Of a stretch of 55,527 bases of DNA, positions 23,277-30,468 are shown piece after piece. This DNA is from a virus. The notes beneath the pieces are model-generated. The model did not search any database and was not told where the DNA came from. It saw nothing but the letters and a program-made list of their open reading frames with translations. The position numbers and the translations under genes were made by a program. Each line of letters opens with the position of its first letter. Within the stretch, counting starts at the first letter, position 1. The stretch is taken from the IMG/VR virus record IMGVR_UViG_3300047496_000044, positions 1 through 55,527 of that record; one strand, written 5' to 3'.

Positions 23277-23582
23277 ATGGAAGTGAAGCGGGTGGCAGAA
23301 GTTAAAAACAGGTCATTTGGCGGGCGGCATTATCAATTTCAATCTAAAGGAGAATGTATGAATCGGGTTCCTGATTTGAGAAACATTACTATGAATGGGG
23401 TACCACTTCAGGTTGTGGTTGACGAAGAAGTTCGTGGGGAGATTAAAACGCACCACGCCGCCGAGGTTCGGGAAATGAACTTTGTGAAACGCGTACACAT
23501 TCCAACATCTTCATTCCGGAACCATTCAGGTTCCAGAAGTGGTAAAGGTCGCGTGATATTCCACAGAGGAGGTGCCCAGTGA
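23277..23582 (+). CDS. small basic hypothetical protein (island gene 1)
   Basis: Two in-frame starts are possible: 23277, at the predicted transcription start (leaderless, 101 residues), or 23358, after a strong AAAGGAGAA (74 residues). The sequence is basic and Arg/His-rich (RNITMNGVPLQVVVDEEVRGEIKTHH, then SSFRNHSGSRSGKGRVIFHRGG). No family is recognised. Base composition is richer in GC than the tail and replication genes. It is first in a four-gene run ending in a strong terminator. Confidence 0.5.
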   Translation: MEVKRVAEVKNRSFGGRHYQFQSKGECMNRVPDLRNITMNGVPLQVVVDEEVRGEIKTHHAAEVREMNFVKRVHIPTSSFRNHSGSRSGKGRVIFHRGGAQ

Positions 23583-23839
23583 GTCGAGTAAAATTATCTC
23601 CGGAAGAAGAAAAACAAATTAAGAATGTAATGGGAATCTGTTGGGCGGCAGTAGAGTATGATTGTGCCTCTCAATATAAAAACCAAAACATTCCCATTTC
23701 ACATGCAGTTGGTATTGTACTAGATTTCTTCCATCCCAGTAGATTTGAAGGCTGGGCCAAACTTGATCCAGCTGTGTACTCAAAGTTTGAGCAACTATCC
23801 AACACAGCAAAGTCCAAGTTAGCAAGGAGCGTGTTATGA
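23579..23839 (+). CDS. small hypothetical protein (island gene 2)
   Basis: An 86-residue, mostly helical protein with a GTG start at 23579 after GAGGAGGT and overlapping the previous stop. The motif LSPEEEKQIKNVMGICWAAVEYDC...SHAVGIVLDFFHPSRFEGW is not one I recognise. Its stop overlaps the next ATG (ATGA), indicating translational coupling. Confidence 0.55.
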   Translation: MSRVKLSPEEEKQIKNVMGICWAAVEYDCASQYKNQNIPISHAVGIVLDFFHPSRFEGWAKLDPAVYSKFEQLSNTAKSKLARSVL

Positions 23840-24129
23840 ATTGCAGACATTGTGGTAAACCATTAGTAGAAGAAAGAAATACCATTAATGAATTTATCAG
23901 TTCAACGTGGTGTTTCAATTGTGACGGCAGATTCGCAGAGCCTCTACCAACAAAAAAGTGGGCAGTGTGGTATGAGCTACCCGGACGACCTGTTACATAT
24001 ATTCACATTTTCCATACATCAGGACAAGCCGCTGTTGATTACTGTTGCTTGGAAGGTGTTGGATTTGACGGCAGACAAAAAGTAACAGTAACAAAAGATC
24101 AGATCATTCGGGTGGAAGAAGTAAAATGA
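23836..24129 (+). CDS. zinc-ribbon protein (island gene 3)
   Basis: A 97-residue protein beginning MNCRHCGKPLVEE with a second pair, TWCFNCDGRF, forming a zinc ribbon, followed by a beta-rich domain (WAVWYELPGRPVTYIHIFHTSG). It contains the 26-bp segment identical to part of the giant gene at 7846-7871, read here in a different frame. ATGA overlap with the previous gene. Confidence 0.55.
   Translation: MNCRHCGKPLVEERNTINEFISSTWCFNCDGRFAEPLPTKKWAVWYELPGRPVTYIHIFHTSGQAAVDYCCLEGVGFDGRQKVTVTKDQIIRVEEVK
23888..23913 (+). repeat. 26-bp word shared with the giant gene at 7846
   Basis: Second exact copy of the 7846-7871 sequence, within island gene 3, encoding a different peptide (NEFISSTWC) because the frame differs. 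Confidence 0.85.
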
Positions 24130-24169
24130 GCAGCAAAAAGTTTGAACATCAAAATTGAAAAGGAGAATT

Positions 24170-24691
24170 ATGAATAACGGAGAAAAGAAAATTGTGATCG
24201 GTTCCACTGGCAACAAGTATGTGGTTAGCAAAAAGGAAAACAAGATGACGTGTTCATGTCCTCGGTGGACTAAGACCAGTCCCAGGGAAAATTGCAAGCA
24301 CATCAAATCGGTTTTGACTGGGTTGACTCTGAAACAGTTGGCAGCATTGAAGTCGAAGGCTGGTAAATCTGAATCCAAAAAGGAGAACAATATGAAGATG
24401 AATGTGAAGTCTGAGAAGTCCGCGAAGGTTGTTGTGAAGGCATCGTTGGCTCCAAAGGGAAAGTCGGAATCGATGAATGTGAAGAAGGCCAGCGAGGTCA
24501 TCTACAAATTGATTGCCAAGGCGCCCGGGAAGTTTGTGCGCGAAGGCTTGCGCGAAAAGTCTGGACTGGATCGGTCGTCGGTGGCCGCGGCCTGCAAGGC
24601 GTTGTGGAAGGAAAAGAAAATCCGCCGGGTGATCTTGAAGTCTGGGTCTGCTGGTCCTTACATCCTGTATCCCAAAAAGGCACAAGGGTAG
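24170..24691 (+). CDS. SWIM-type zinc-finger plus winged-helix-like protein (island gene 4)
   Basis: The ATG at 24170 follows AAGGAGAA. The N-terminus has MTCSCPRWTK...ENCKHI, the CxCx(n)CxH pattern of SWIM zinc fingers. A Lys/Ser-rich linker follows, then about 60 residues (SEVIYKLIAKAPGKFVREGLREKSGLDRSSVAAACKALWKEKKIRRV) that read like a winged-helix DNA-binding domain. It ends in YPKKAQG, inside repeat copy 2, followed by a strong terminator. A DNA-binding regulator is the likely role. Confidence 0.6.
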   Translation: MNNGEKKIVIGSTGNKYVVSKKENKMTCSCPRWTKTSPRENCKHIKSVLTGLTLKQLAALKSKAGKSESKKENNMKMNVKSEKSAKVVVKASLAPKGKSESMNVKKASEVIYKLIAKAPGKFVREGLREKSGLDRSSVAAACKALWKEKKIRRVILKSGSAGPYILYPKKAQG

Positions 24692-24759
24692 GTCAGTTGG
24701 CAGCAGGAACAGTGCAGGGCTAGAGTAATCTAGCCCTTTTGTTTTTCAAAACAAAATTG
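24665..24759 (+). repeat. direct repeat copy 2 (end of island gene 4)
   Basis: The intact form of the repeat at 23062-23154: it holds the last codons of the SWIM gene, the 26-bp core (24689-24714) and the terminator. Copy 1 probably arose from the same 3' end by duplication or recombination. Confidence 0.85.
24717..24746 (+). terminator. rho-independent terminator
   Basis: GGGCTAGA (24717-24724), loop GTAA, TCTAGCCC (24729-24736), then TTTTGTTTTT. A perfect 8-bp stem closing the island transcription unit. Confidence 0.92.
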
Positions 24760-24792
24760 AGGATGGCCGCAAGCTGGAAGAAGGGAATCGCG

Positions 24793-25353
24793 ATGATTAC
24801 CACCACACTGCAAAAACTGAAAGATGCGGATGCCTGCGTACCACGCTACAAGCATCTACGTGAGGCTCTGGGCACTAGCTTTGGAATGGATACCGAGTTA
24901 CCGCTGACGCGGATTCTCGAAACCAATGGCAGCGAGGATGTTCTCTGGGCACTCAATAATGCGGTTGACGGAGGCGACAAGATTCTCCGTCTTTGGGCTG
25001 CGGACTGTGCCGAACATGTTCAACATATTTGGCTTGCGAAGTACCCAAACGATCAACGACCGGCAGAAGCTATTAAAGCAGCTCGGCAGTTTGCACGCGG
25101 AGAGATAACCGCTGCGGCAATGGATGCGGCGAGGGATGCGGCGAGGGATGCGGCGAGGGCTGCGGCGGGGGATGCGGCGAGGGATGCGGCGAGGGCTGCG
25201 GCGAGGGATGCGGCGGATGCGGCGTGGGCGGCGTGGGCGGCGTGGGATGCGGCGGGGGGTGCGGAAGAAAAGTGGCAGACGGATCGCCTCATTGCCTATC
25301 TGAATGAAGCAGTAACCGGGGACTGGCACGCGAGTGCTCAGATTGCCGGATGA
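24793..25353 (+). CDS. GC-rich Ala/Arg/Asp repeat protein, Imm5-like
   Basis: The 186-residue protein has a helical N-terminal part (VLWALNNAVDGGDKILRLWAADCAEHVQHIW, then NDQRPAEAIKAARQFARGE) that recalls the Imm5-type immunity/unknown family (CAE...RP..AI.A.R....G). A run of AARDAARDAARAAAGD repeats follows, then AAWAAWAAWDAA and a short tail. The ATG at 24793 has AGAAGGGA seven bases upstream. It is much richer in GC than all neighbours and lies beyond the island terminator, so it looks recently acquired. No partner toxin is visible. Confidence 0.55.
   Translation: MITTTLQKLKDADACVPRYKHLREALGTSFGMDTELPLTRILETNGSEDVLWALNNAVDGGDKILRLWAADCAEHVQHIWLAKYPNDQRPAEAIKAARQFARGEITAAAMDAARDAARDAARAAAGDAARDAARAAARDAADAAWAAWAAWDAAGGAEEKWQTDRLIAYLNEAVTGDWHASAQIAG
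25118..25262 (+). repeat. 12-bp GC-rich tandem repeat
   Basis: Variants of GCGGCGAGGGAT and GCGGCGTGGG repeat about a dozen times within the Ala/Arg/Asp gene. The DNA repeat is cleaner than needed for the peptide, suggesting slippage-driven growth. Confidence 0.85.
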
Positions 25354-25401
25354 ACCGCAACCGCTCGTGATGGGTTGAGCAGAAATTGAAAAGGAGATAA
25401 C

Positions 25402-25671
25402 ATGAAAAAGGCAATAAAGGGAATACAAGCTGGAGGACCAGGATCAGGTCGTAGGCCAGGATATGGAAATTCAGCTCACAGTGAATTGAAAAGTTGGGGA
25501 TTTAAGCATCATTTTGGTAATGATGGATCATCTAACTACACCCATAAGGACTCTGGTTATACAGCAAAGATAAGTCCAAGTGGCAAATTGAAAATGACGG
25601 ACGATAGTGGAAAGTCATATAAAGGTAGAGTAGACCAATTTGTTTCTGACGCTTTATACCAAAGGCGATAA
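25402..25671 (+). CDS. small GGPGSG-element protein
   Basis: An 89-residue protein after AAAAGGAGA. It begins MKKAIKGIQAGGPGSGRRPG, the same leader-plus-element as in the giant genes, then a beta-rich domain (LKSWGFKHHFGNDGSSNYTHKDSGYTAKISPSGKLKMTDDSGKSYKG). The AT-rich codon style returns here, matching the phage backbone rather than the island just upstream. It may be a single-module relative of the polyvalent proteins. Confidence 0.6.
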   Translation: MKKAIKGIQAGGPGSGRRPGYGNSAHSELKSWGFKHHFGNDGSSNYTHKDSGYTAKISPSGKLKMTDDSGKSYKGRVDQFVSDALYQRR

Positions 25672-25680
25672 GGAGAATGT

Positions 25681-25992
25681 ATGAGTAGTTTAAGAACAAT
25701 GATAGATGGAGTAGGTAGTTTAGCCTATGATATGTCTGAAGTACACACAGGGTTTAAAGTAAATGATGATGTGTTAGTACGTAGACAAACAAATCGATCA
25801 GGTCCAATTACAAGTGAAGTAAGAATTGGAACGATCTTAGCTCTTGGGGAATCCTCAGCTACTGTATTATTAAAGAATGGTGGGGGGACGACCGAGAAAA
25901 AAGAGATACATATAAAGGAAATATCACCAGTTACGTTGGCAATGAGGCGTCACAGTATTCAGTTTCAGCCTGCTTTTAGGGGTAGAGTTTAA
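25681..25992 (+). CDS. hypothetical protein of the connector region
   Basis: A 103-residue protein after AAGGAGAA. It has a leader-like start (SSLRTMIDGVGSLAYD) and a beta-barrel-like middle (VNDDVLVRRQ...VRIGTILALGESSATVLLKNGGG). Position just before connector-like genes suggests a head-tail joining or virion protein; I do not recognise the family. Confidence 0.45.
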   Translation: MSSLRTMIDGVGSLAYDMSEVHTGFKVNDDVLVRRQTNRSGPITSEVRIGTILALGESSATVLLKNGGGTTEKKEIHIKEISPVTLAMRRHSIQFQPAFRGRV

Positions 25993-26018
25993 TAATTAAA
26001 AAACTAAGGAGAAGTACA

Positions 26019-26435
26019 ATGATAGAAAAAAAGATCAGTTATTTAAATGTAACGCTAACAGATGTAGAATTGTTAGCATTAGGTTGGACTAAAGATGAGT
26101 TAGATGCTGGTAGTCACTTACCGAAAGTCAGTGGTGCTGTCGGTAACTCGACTCAGATTATAACAGACATGACGTCTGCTATTAACAATTCACCCTTTAG
26201 TGCAACAGCACAAGCAGCTGCTATAGCCGCAGCAGGTCCTATTATGGACTTACCGGGTATGATTAAGTCTGTGCTATTGAATTTTCAAGAAGCCCAGGAA
26301 AAGCTTAATTATATTTTGGGGGGTTCGATGGTAGCTCCTGCTAGTTTAACAGCTCCAACAGGTGGTTTAATTACATCTGGTTCTGATAGTGCAACGTATA
26401 ATCTGTTAGTTGGAATTTTTCAGATTTTAAAATAA
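26019..26435 (+). CDS. hypothetical virion protein
   Basis: A 138-residue protein after AAGGAGAAG. It has TDVELLALGWTKDELDAGSHLP, then an alanine-rich helix (ATAQAAAIAAAGPIMD), a Gly/Ser/Thr loop (GGLITSGSDSATYN) and a hydrophobic end (LLVGIFQILK). It is placed directly before the tail-completion-like gene. Family not recognised. Confidence 0.45.
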   Translation: MIEKKISYLNVTLTDVELLALGWTKDELDAGSHLPKVSGAVGNSTQIITDMTSAINNSPFSATAQAAAIAAAGPIMDLPGMIKSVLLNFQEAQEKLNYILGGSMVAPASLTAPTGGLITSGSDSATYNLLVGIFQILK

Positions 26436-26436
26436 C

Positions 26437-26955
26437 ATGGCTCCTACTATCTATGCGACTAGTTTCTTTGACGATCTTGATGAGTTCTTATTGGAACTCG
26501 CTGAGCACGACAAAGAAATAACAGCAGGTGTAGCTGCAACAGGTGAAGCCGCAGCTTACGCTGAAGTCTGGGAGTGGGGAAATATGCGTCAAAGTAAAGA
26601 AGGCCCGCGGACAGTACTGGGAGTGAATCCAGACGGAGAAGATGTTTGGCTTAGTTTTCAGGCTCCCGCGGGTTACATTAGTATACATGAAAATCAGTAC
26701 TGGGATATATTGAAACAGGAATTGAAAAAAGTAAAGTTCAAAAGTAAAACAGCGCAAGGTATAACAAAAGAATTACAGAGTGCGTCAGTTAGGGCCATGA
26801 AACGTATAATCCCTATTATTTCAGACTCAGCTCCAATAGGGATAGCAGATACATCTCCAACATTAAATAAGTCATTTAGAGTTGTTATGCCAGGTGACCC
26901 TAGTTTAGATAATACAGATGATAGAAAAGTGTTAACATTTGGAATGGAAGAATAG
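26437..26955 (+). CDS. putative neck/tail-completion protein (HK97 gp10-like)
   Basis: The 172-residue protein has YAEVWEWGN, a helical middle and SDSAPIGIADTSPTLNKSFRVV near the C-terminus, reminiscent of the AP..TG.L..S...V block of gp10-type head-tail proteins. Position two genes before a tail-terminator-like protein and three before the tail tube supports a connector role. It starts right after the previous stop with no separate ribosome site, so it is probably translationally coupled. Confidence 0.5.
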   Translation: MAPTIYATSFFDDLDEFLLELAEHDKEITAGVAATGEAAAYAEVWEWGNMRQSKEGPRTVLGVNPDGEDVWLSFQAPAGYISIHENQYWDILKQELKKVKFKSKTAQGITKELQSASVRAMKRIIPIISDSAPIGIADTSPTLNKSFRVVMPGDPSLDNTDDRKVLTFGMEE

Positions 26956-26965
26956 TGGGGATTAT

Positions 26966-27445
26966 ATGTCGGGATGGACTAGAGATCAGTTAGAAAAAAT
27001 TTCTAAAGAAGGTAATAAGTTTAGAGGTCTTAAGTTGCATGGTGCAGACTTTACAGGGATGAATTTAGAAAAAGCTGATTTTAGATCAGCTTCATGTCCG
27101 TATGCTGTATTTAAAGATACTAATTGTAAGTTCATAAATGCTGAAGGTGCAAATTTTACGTGTACTAGTTGGGGTGGTTCAAATATCCATAGAGGTAATT
27201 TTAAAGACGCCATTTTATGCGATGCAGATTGGCGTGGTGTAAAAGATATGTTTGGAATAACTATGACTATGGAGTGTCGAACGTGGCAGGGATTGAAACT
27301 TGACCCAGGATTTTATTATGGATTTTTATTTTATGGTATGTTAATGGAACCGCCGTCAGAAGAAATAAAAGATAAGTTGATTACATTTTTCGGGGTAGAC
27401 CATTTTAAAACGTTACATAAACTGTATGCCAATAGGCAAATGTAG
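26966..27445 (+). CDS. pentapeptide-repeat protein
   Basis: The start at 26966 has GGGG before it. The 159 residues include a run of pentapeptide repeats from about residue 17 to 90: FRGLKLHGADFTGMNLEKAD, FRSAS, AVFKD, KFINAEGANFTCT and so on, with the A(D/N)LXX pattern that builds a right-handed beta helix. Such proteins can mimic DNA; in a tail cluster it may be structural. The repeat is followed by a unique C-terminal part (WQGLKLDPGFYYGFLFYGML). Confidence 0.75.
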   Translation: MSGWTRDQLEKISKEGNKFRGLKLHGADFTGMNLEKADFRSASCPYAVFKDTNCKFINAEGANFTCTSWGGSNIHRGNFKDAILCDADWRGVKDMFGITMTMECRTWQGLKLDPGFYYGFLFYGMLMEPPSEEIKDKLITFFGVDHFKTLHKLYANRQM

Positions 27446-27448
27446 ATT

Positions 27449-27988
27449 ATGTTTCAAGATTGCATATATAGTTTTTATGAATATGTAAAGTCTAGAATAC
27501 TAGCAGCAGCTAGTAATCCAACAAACACGCCTAAGTTAGTAGGTGGAATTTTAAACGCACAAGACTGGCCCCCAAAAAACTTTGCTTATGATTGTTTTTA
27601 CTTATTGATAATAGGAGAAGCTCCAATAGGATCACAAGGATATTCACAGTATTCGCCAATGATATTTCATCAGATACAATGGGTATGGATAAATAGAGGA
27701 ACAGATACGCAGCCTGGAACTAGACAAGCTAACAGAGGAGATAAGTATTACATAGCTCAGACTATGAAGGGGTATTTATTAAATGGGCTGGTTCCGGGTT
27801 ACACACAAAAATTAACTTGGTCTATGAATAGTGCTGGAATTTTTACAGGGGTAGCTACAAGTACTCCTAATGAGCCTATTACATGGAATCCAGTAACGTT
27901 CCATGAAAAATTGGATAAGGCTAGTGGTTTAACATATTGTGCAGCTGCATTAAGGGTTTGGGATATGACAGACGCAATTACAGCTTAA
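27449..27988 (+). CDS. putative tail terminator/completion protein
   Basis: A 179-residue protein immediately before the tail tube gene, the usual place for the tail terminator. It has an N-terminal helix (FQDCIYSFYEYVKSRILAA) and a beta-rich core (FHQIQWVWINRGTDTQPG, then LTYCAAALRVWDMTD). Sequence alone does not fix the family; position is the main support. Confidence 0.5.
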   Translation: MFQDCIYSFYEYVKSRILAAASNPTNTPKLVGGILNAQDWPPKNFAYDCFYLLIIGEAPIGSQGYSQYSPMIFHQIQWVWINRGTDTQPGTRQANRGDKYYIAQTMKGYLLNGLVPGYTQKLTWSMNSAGIFTGVATSTPNEPITWNPVTFHEKLDKASGLTYCAAALRVWDMTDAITA

Positions 27989-27992
27989 AATT

Positions 27993-28000
27993 TGTATAGT
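27993..28000 (+). promoter_or_regulatory. weak extended -10 promoter before the tail tube gene
   Basis: TGTATAGT has its -10 at 27995-28000. No clear -35. It sits in the 106-bp gap before the tail tube gene, giving a predicted leader of about 88 bases with two hairpins. Confidence 0.4.
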
Positions 28001-28028
28001 TTAGAATGTATATGGAAAGCAGATAATA

Positions 28029-28079
28029 ATGGTGACTGAATCGTAGAGATACAGCACCATCCCCGCTGCGTAGAGCAGC
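28029..28079 (+). promoter_or_regulatory. structured 5' leader of the tail tube gene
   Basis: ATGGTG-a-CTG (28029-28038) pairs with CAGCACCAT (28052-28060) with one bulged base, and GCTGC (28065-28069) pairs with GCAGC (28075-28079). The ribosome site AAAGGAG follows within a few bases. Possibly an mRNA-stabilising leader. Confidence 0.5.
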
Positions 28080-28094
28080 TAAAAGGAGTATAGA

Positions 28095-29207
28095 ATGAGC
28101 TTTCCTAAAAGTTTACAACAGCCATTCAGGAAAAATAAGCTGGTTGTAGGGGCTGGGTTCCGAGCCTATTTTGCTCCCTACAATGTGGCTCTTGGATCGG
28201 CTGTAGCAAGTACTGTTAGTGGTCCAACTATAATTGATCTTACACAAGGTCCATTTGATTCATATTATCCCCCATTCGGTCTAGCTGATCTTGGGTGGGT
28301 AAAGGATTTTAAATTGACCGTAGAATCTAAGATCGGTCAAGTTAGGTCTGGTTATCGTGGTGCAGTTCGTGCACAGTATCGTGGCCAAGTAGGTGAATCG
28401 TTTGAATTGAAATTCAATGAATATGGACGTATGCAGTATCGTCTAGCTACTGGTGCAAACGTTATTAACTTGTTAAGTGCATCTGGTTTAGCTGGAGGTA
28501 CAGTTGGTCCATTATCAGCTTCTGGTTCACCTAGTGCTGTAGTTTCTGCATATACACCAGGTAGTCCTATTGGTTGGGATGCACCACAGCAAACAGCTCC
28601 TACACTAACGTTGTCAACTATTCCGCAGCTTGCACAGATTTATCCGGGTAGTTATATTGCAATGGAAAACGATTATGTAGTTGGTACCTTTGGTTCAGCA
28701 TTATCAGACGCAGGTATTAACGTGTATCAGAATGCAGTTACTGATATTGATTACTACCGAAAGAATACTGATTATGTTGCCAGGGTAGTTTCGATTGCAG
28801 GTAACGTGTTAACATTAGATCAGCCTTTTGTAGGTGGTGGTTCTGGAAATCCAGCTAGTGTGTTTAATTACGCTACTGGTACAGGGGCCGCTGGTATGAA
28901 AGTTGTACCTATTAAAGGTTGGGCAGCCAGGGAAGGTGGAACGTTCATTGCTGAATATACCTGTTTGCTTATGTGTAACACGGTGGATGGGGCACAGATA
29001 GTAATATATTATCCTCATTGTTCCATTTCTCAGAACAAAGATGTAGCCGCAGCGTGGACTATTGAAAATGCTGGTACGACTGATGAGTCTGGTTTTCAAT
29101 TAGACGCACAGTTTGAAGCACTAGCTTTCGACGATCCACTTGATGGTGAAACGGTCGTTGCTTACAAAGCCTATTACTTAAAGGCTGGGGAAGCAGCTGG
29201 TATTTAA
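28095..29207 (+). CDS. major tail tube protein
   Basis: The 370-residue protein has the length, Gly/Ser/Ala-rich composition and position of a tail tube subunit, directly before the two chaperone frames and the tape measure. Residues 60-120 (DLGWVKDFKLTVESKIGQVRSG, then YRGQVGESFELKFNEYGRMQYRLATG) match the beta-sandwich core of tail tube proteins; the C-terminus (FQLDAQFEALAFDDPLDG) resembles the closing strands. It has a Gly-rich loop insertion near residues 130-165. Its own leader and hairpin terminator agree with high expression. Confidence 0.75.
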   Translation: MSFPKSLQQPFRKNKLVVGAGFRAYFAPYNVALGSAVASTVSGPTIIDLTQGPFDSYYPPFGLADLGWVKDFKLTVESKIGQVRSGYRGAVRAQYRGQVGESFELKFNEYGRMQYRLATGANVINLLSASGLAGGTVGPLSASGSPSAVVSAYTPGSPIGWDAPQQTAPTLTLSTIPQLAQIYPGSYIAMENDYVVGTFGSALSDAGINVYQNAVTDIDYYRKNTDYVARVVSIAGNVLTLDQPFVGGGSGNPASVFNYATGTGAAGMKVVPIKGWAAREGGTFIAEYTCLLMCNTVDGAQIVIYYPHCSISQNKDVAAAWTIENAGTTDESGFQLDAQFEALAFDDPLDGETVVAYKAYYLKAGEAAGI

Positions 29208-29213
29208 TATAAT

Positions 29214-29245
29214 GGGTGGGCCTAATAAGCCCACCCTACTTTATT
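29214..29245 (+). terminator. hairpin terminator after the tail tube gene
   Basis: GGGTGGGC (29214-29221) pairs perfectly with GCCCACCC (29229-29236), loop 7, followed by TACTTTATT. The U-tract is interrupted, so read-through to the chaperone genes is expected. Confidence 0.7.
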
Positions 29246-29284
29246 GGTACACTCGAATGATAATTAACCTAAGGAGAAGTTACA

Positions 29285-30031
29285 ATGGACGACGAAAAAG
29301 TAGTGAGTGTAAGTACCGAAGACCCAAAAGTATTAGAAACAAATGAATGGATTGGTAATAAGAAAAATGAACTTGAGCAGAGAGTATTGATTAGACAAGA
29401 ATACGAGCAGTTATTTGAAATATGGAAAGCTAAAGAATTAGTAGCGTTAGAAAAAAGAAATGAAGAAGTCATTACAGAAGGCTTAAAAAAATACTATGAT
29501 AAGTGGTTAGAAGAACAAAAGCCCCCAACGCCTGAAGATATTCAGCAACTATTGGACCAGGAGTATGAAACATTCGCTCTTAAAGTCCAAGTAGAAGATG
29601 GTAACGGTGAGTATACAACAGAACTGTTTACTATCAGAGAACTCCCACAAGTTGCTGAGAAAAAATTCTACCGACAATTTAAGGATCGTGTTCTGAATAA
29701 GACTACGGAACTACAAGCTTTTACCCAGGAAAGTATAGATCAGCCTTTTGAAACAAAAGCTAAAGCATTTTTAGGGTTATTAGATGAATCGTTTGACATG
29801 ATTGCAGATACTGTAGTTATTGTGCTGAATCCGTTTGGTAAAAAGAAACACATAGACAGAGATTGGGTACAGATGAATATAAGTTCAAACAGGCAATGGA
29901 GCATCATTGAGGGCCAATTGAAAGTGAATCGGGTAAAGGATTTTTTCTCTCGGCTCTCCCAAAGTGGGCAGCAGACCCAAATGATGATGACAGGTCAAAG
30001 ATTCCAGCAGTTGCAGCAGTTTGTTCGTTAA
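29285..30031 (+). CDS. tail assembly chaperone, zero-frame product (gpG-like)
   Basis: A 248-residue acidic, helical protein between tail tube and tape measure, where the G/GT chaperone lies. It has a long charged helix region (KKNELEQRVLIRQEYEQLFEIWKAKELVALEK) and a C-terminus rich in Gln (RLSQSGQQTQ...QQLQQFVR). At codons 219-221 it contains the slippery heptamer T TTT TTC (29941-29947). A -1 slip would continue without a stop into the next gene, giving a fused product of about 393 residues. TAATG overlap with the next ATG. Confidence 0.8.
   Translation: MDDEKVVSVSTEDPKVLETNEWIGNKKNELEQRVLIRQEYEQLFEIWKAKELVALEKRNEEVITEGLKKYYDKWLEEQKPPTPEDIQQLLDQEYETFALKVQVEDGNGEYTTELFTIRELPQVAEKKFYRQFKDRVLNKTTELQAFTQESIDQPFETKAKAFLGLLDESFDMIADTVVIVLNPFGKKKHIDRDWVQMNISSNRQWSIIEGQLKVNRVKDFFSRLSQSGQQTQMMMTGQRFQQLQQFVR
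29941..29947 (+). promoter_or_regulatory. -1 programmed ribosomal frameshift site (T TTT TTC)
   Basis: In the zero frame the codons are GAT TTT TTC, so P- and A-site tRNAs can re-pair after a one-base slip. The -1 frame is open from here through the ATG at 30031 to 30465. A small hairpin CCCA/TGGG (29958-29968) begins ten bases downstream. Confidence 0.85.
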
Positions 30032-30465
30032 TGGAAACATTTTGTTTGCCTTGGCATGAGATAGAGGAAAGGTTTACCAGGTCAGAAATAGTATTAATGG
30101 GTTGGAGGTCATCTGAACAGGCATATAATTGGAAAAGAAAATTAAAAAGCAAACCACATATGGAAGAATATAGTAATGATAATGAAACAGTACGAAGTCA
30201 GGCTGGTAAATTTAGAAAGAACTATGATGGTATTGGACCTGAAAAAATGCCTGATGAATTTTTCGCACAACAGACTATAAAAGATGAGCGTGGACGAGTA
30301 ATAGCCCACGAAGGTGATTTTAATTTAGGTCAAGTAAAAGGTGAGCAGGCTAGAAGGTATATGGAATCATTAGGAATTCCCTTACCACCTGGTATAAGTA
30401 AAGTTGGTACATCACATGATGAAACATCAGAACAGATACGAAAGGCTTATGGCATTAGGAGATAG
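30031..30465 (+). CDS. tail assembly chaperone, -1 frame part (gpT-like)
   Basis: The 144-residue downstream part of the chaperone pair (LPWHEIEERFTRSEIVLMGWRSSEQAYNW...) probably is made mainly as a C-terminal extension of the zero-frame protein by -1 frameshifting. The frame is open upstream of the ATG back to 29947, adding LSALPKWAADPNDD and more. The WxE...FT..E...M.WR pattern resembles the T-domain of other phage chaperones. An independent start at 30031 is possible but has no ribosome site. Ends four bases before the tape measure start. Confidence 0.8.
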   Translation: METFCLPWHEIEERFTRSEIVLMGWRSSEQAYNWKRKLKSKPHMEEYSNDNETVRSQAGKFRKNYDGIGPEKMPDEFFAQQTIKDERGRVIAHEGDFNLGQVKGEQARRYMESLGIPLPPGISKVGTSHDETSEQIRKAYGIRR

Positions 30466-30468
30466 CTT

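Noticed and set aside
23888-24085. Frame starting MNLSVQRGV in the island, suggesting a homologue of the giant protein
   Set aside because: Only the shared 26-bp word matches; the rest of the frame has no similarity and overlaps a better-supported zinc-ribbon gene.
24019-25428. Long minus-strand frames across the SWIM and Ala-rich genes
   Set aside because: They are shadows caused by GC-rich, repetitive + strand coding; they lack ribosome sites and recognisable domains.
28021-28094. tRNA-like fold before the tail tube gene
   Set aside because: Two hairpins are present but no acceptor stem, T-loop or CCA pattern can be drawn; it is better seen as an mRNA leader.
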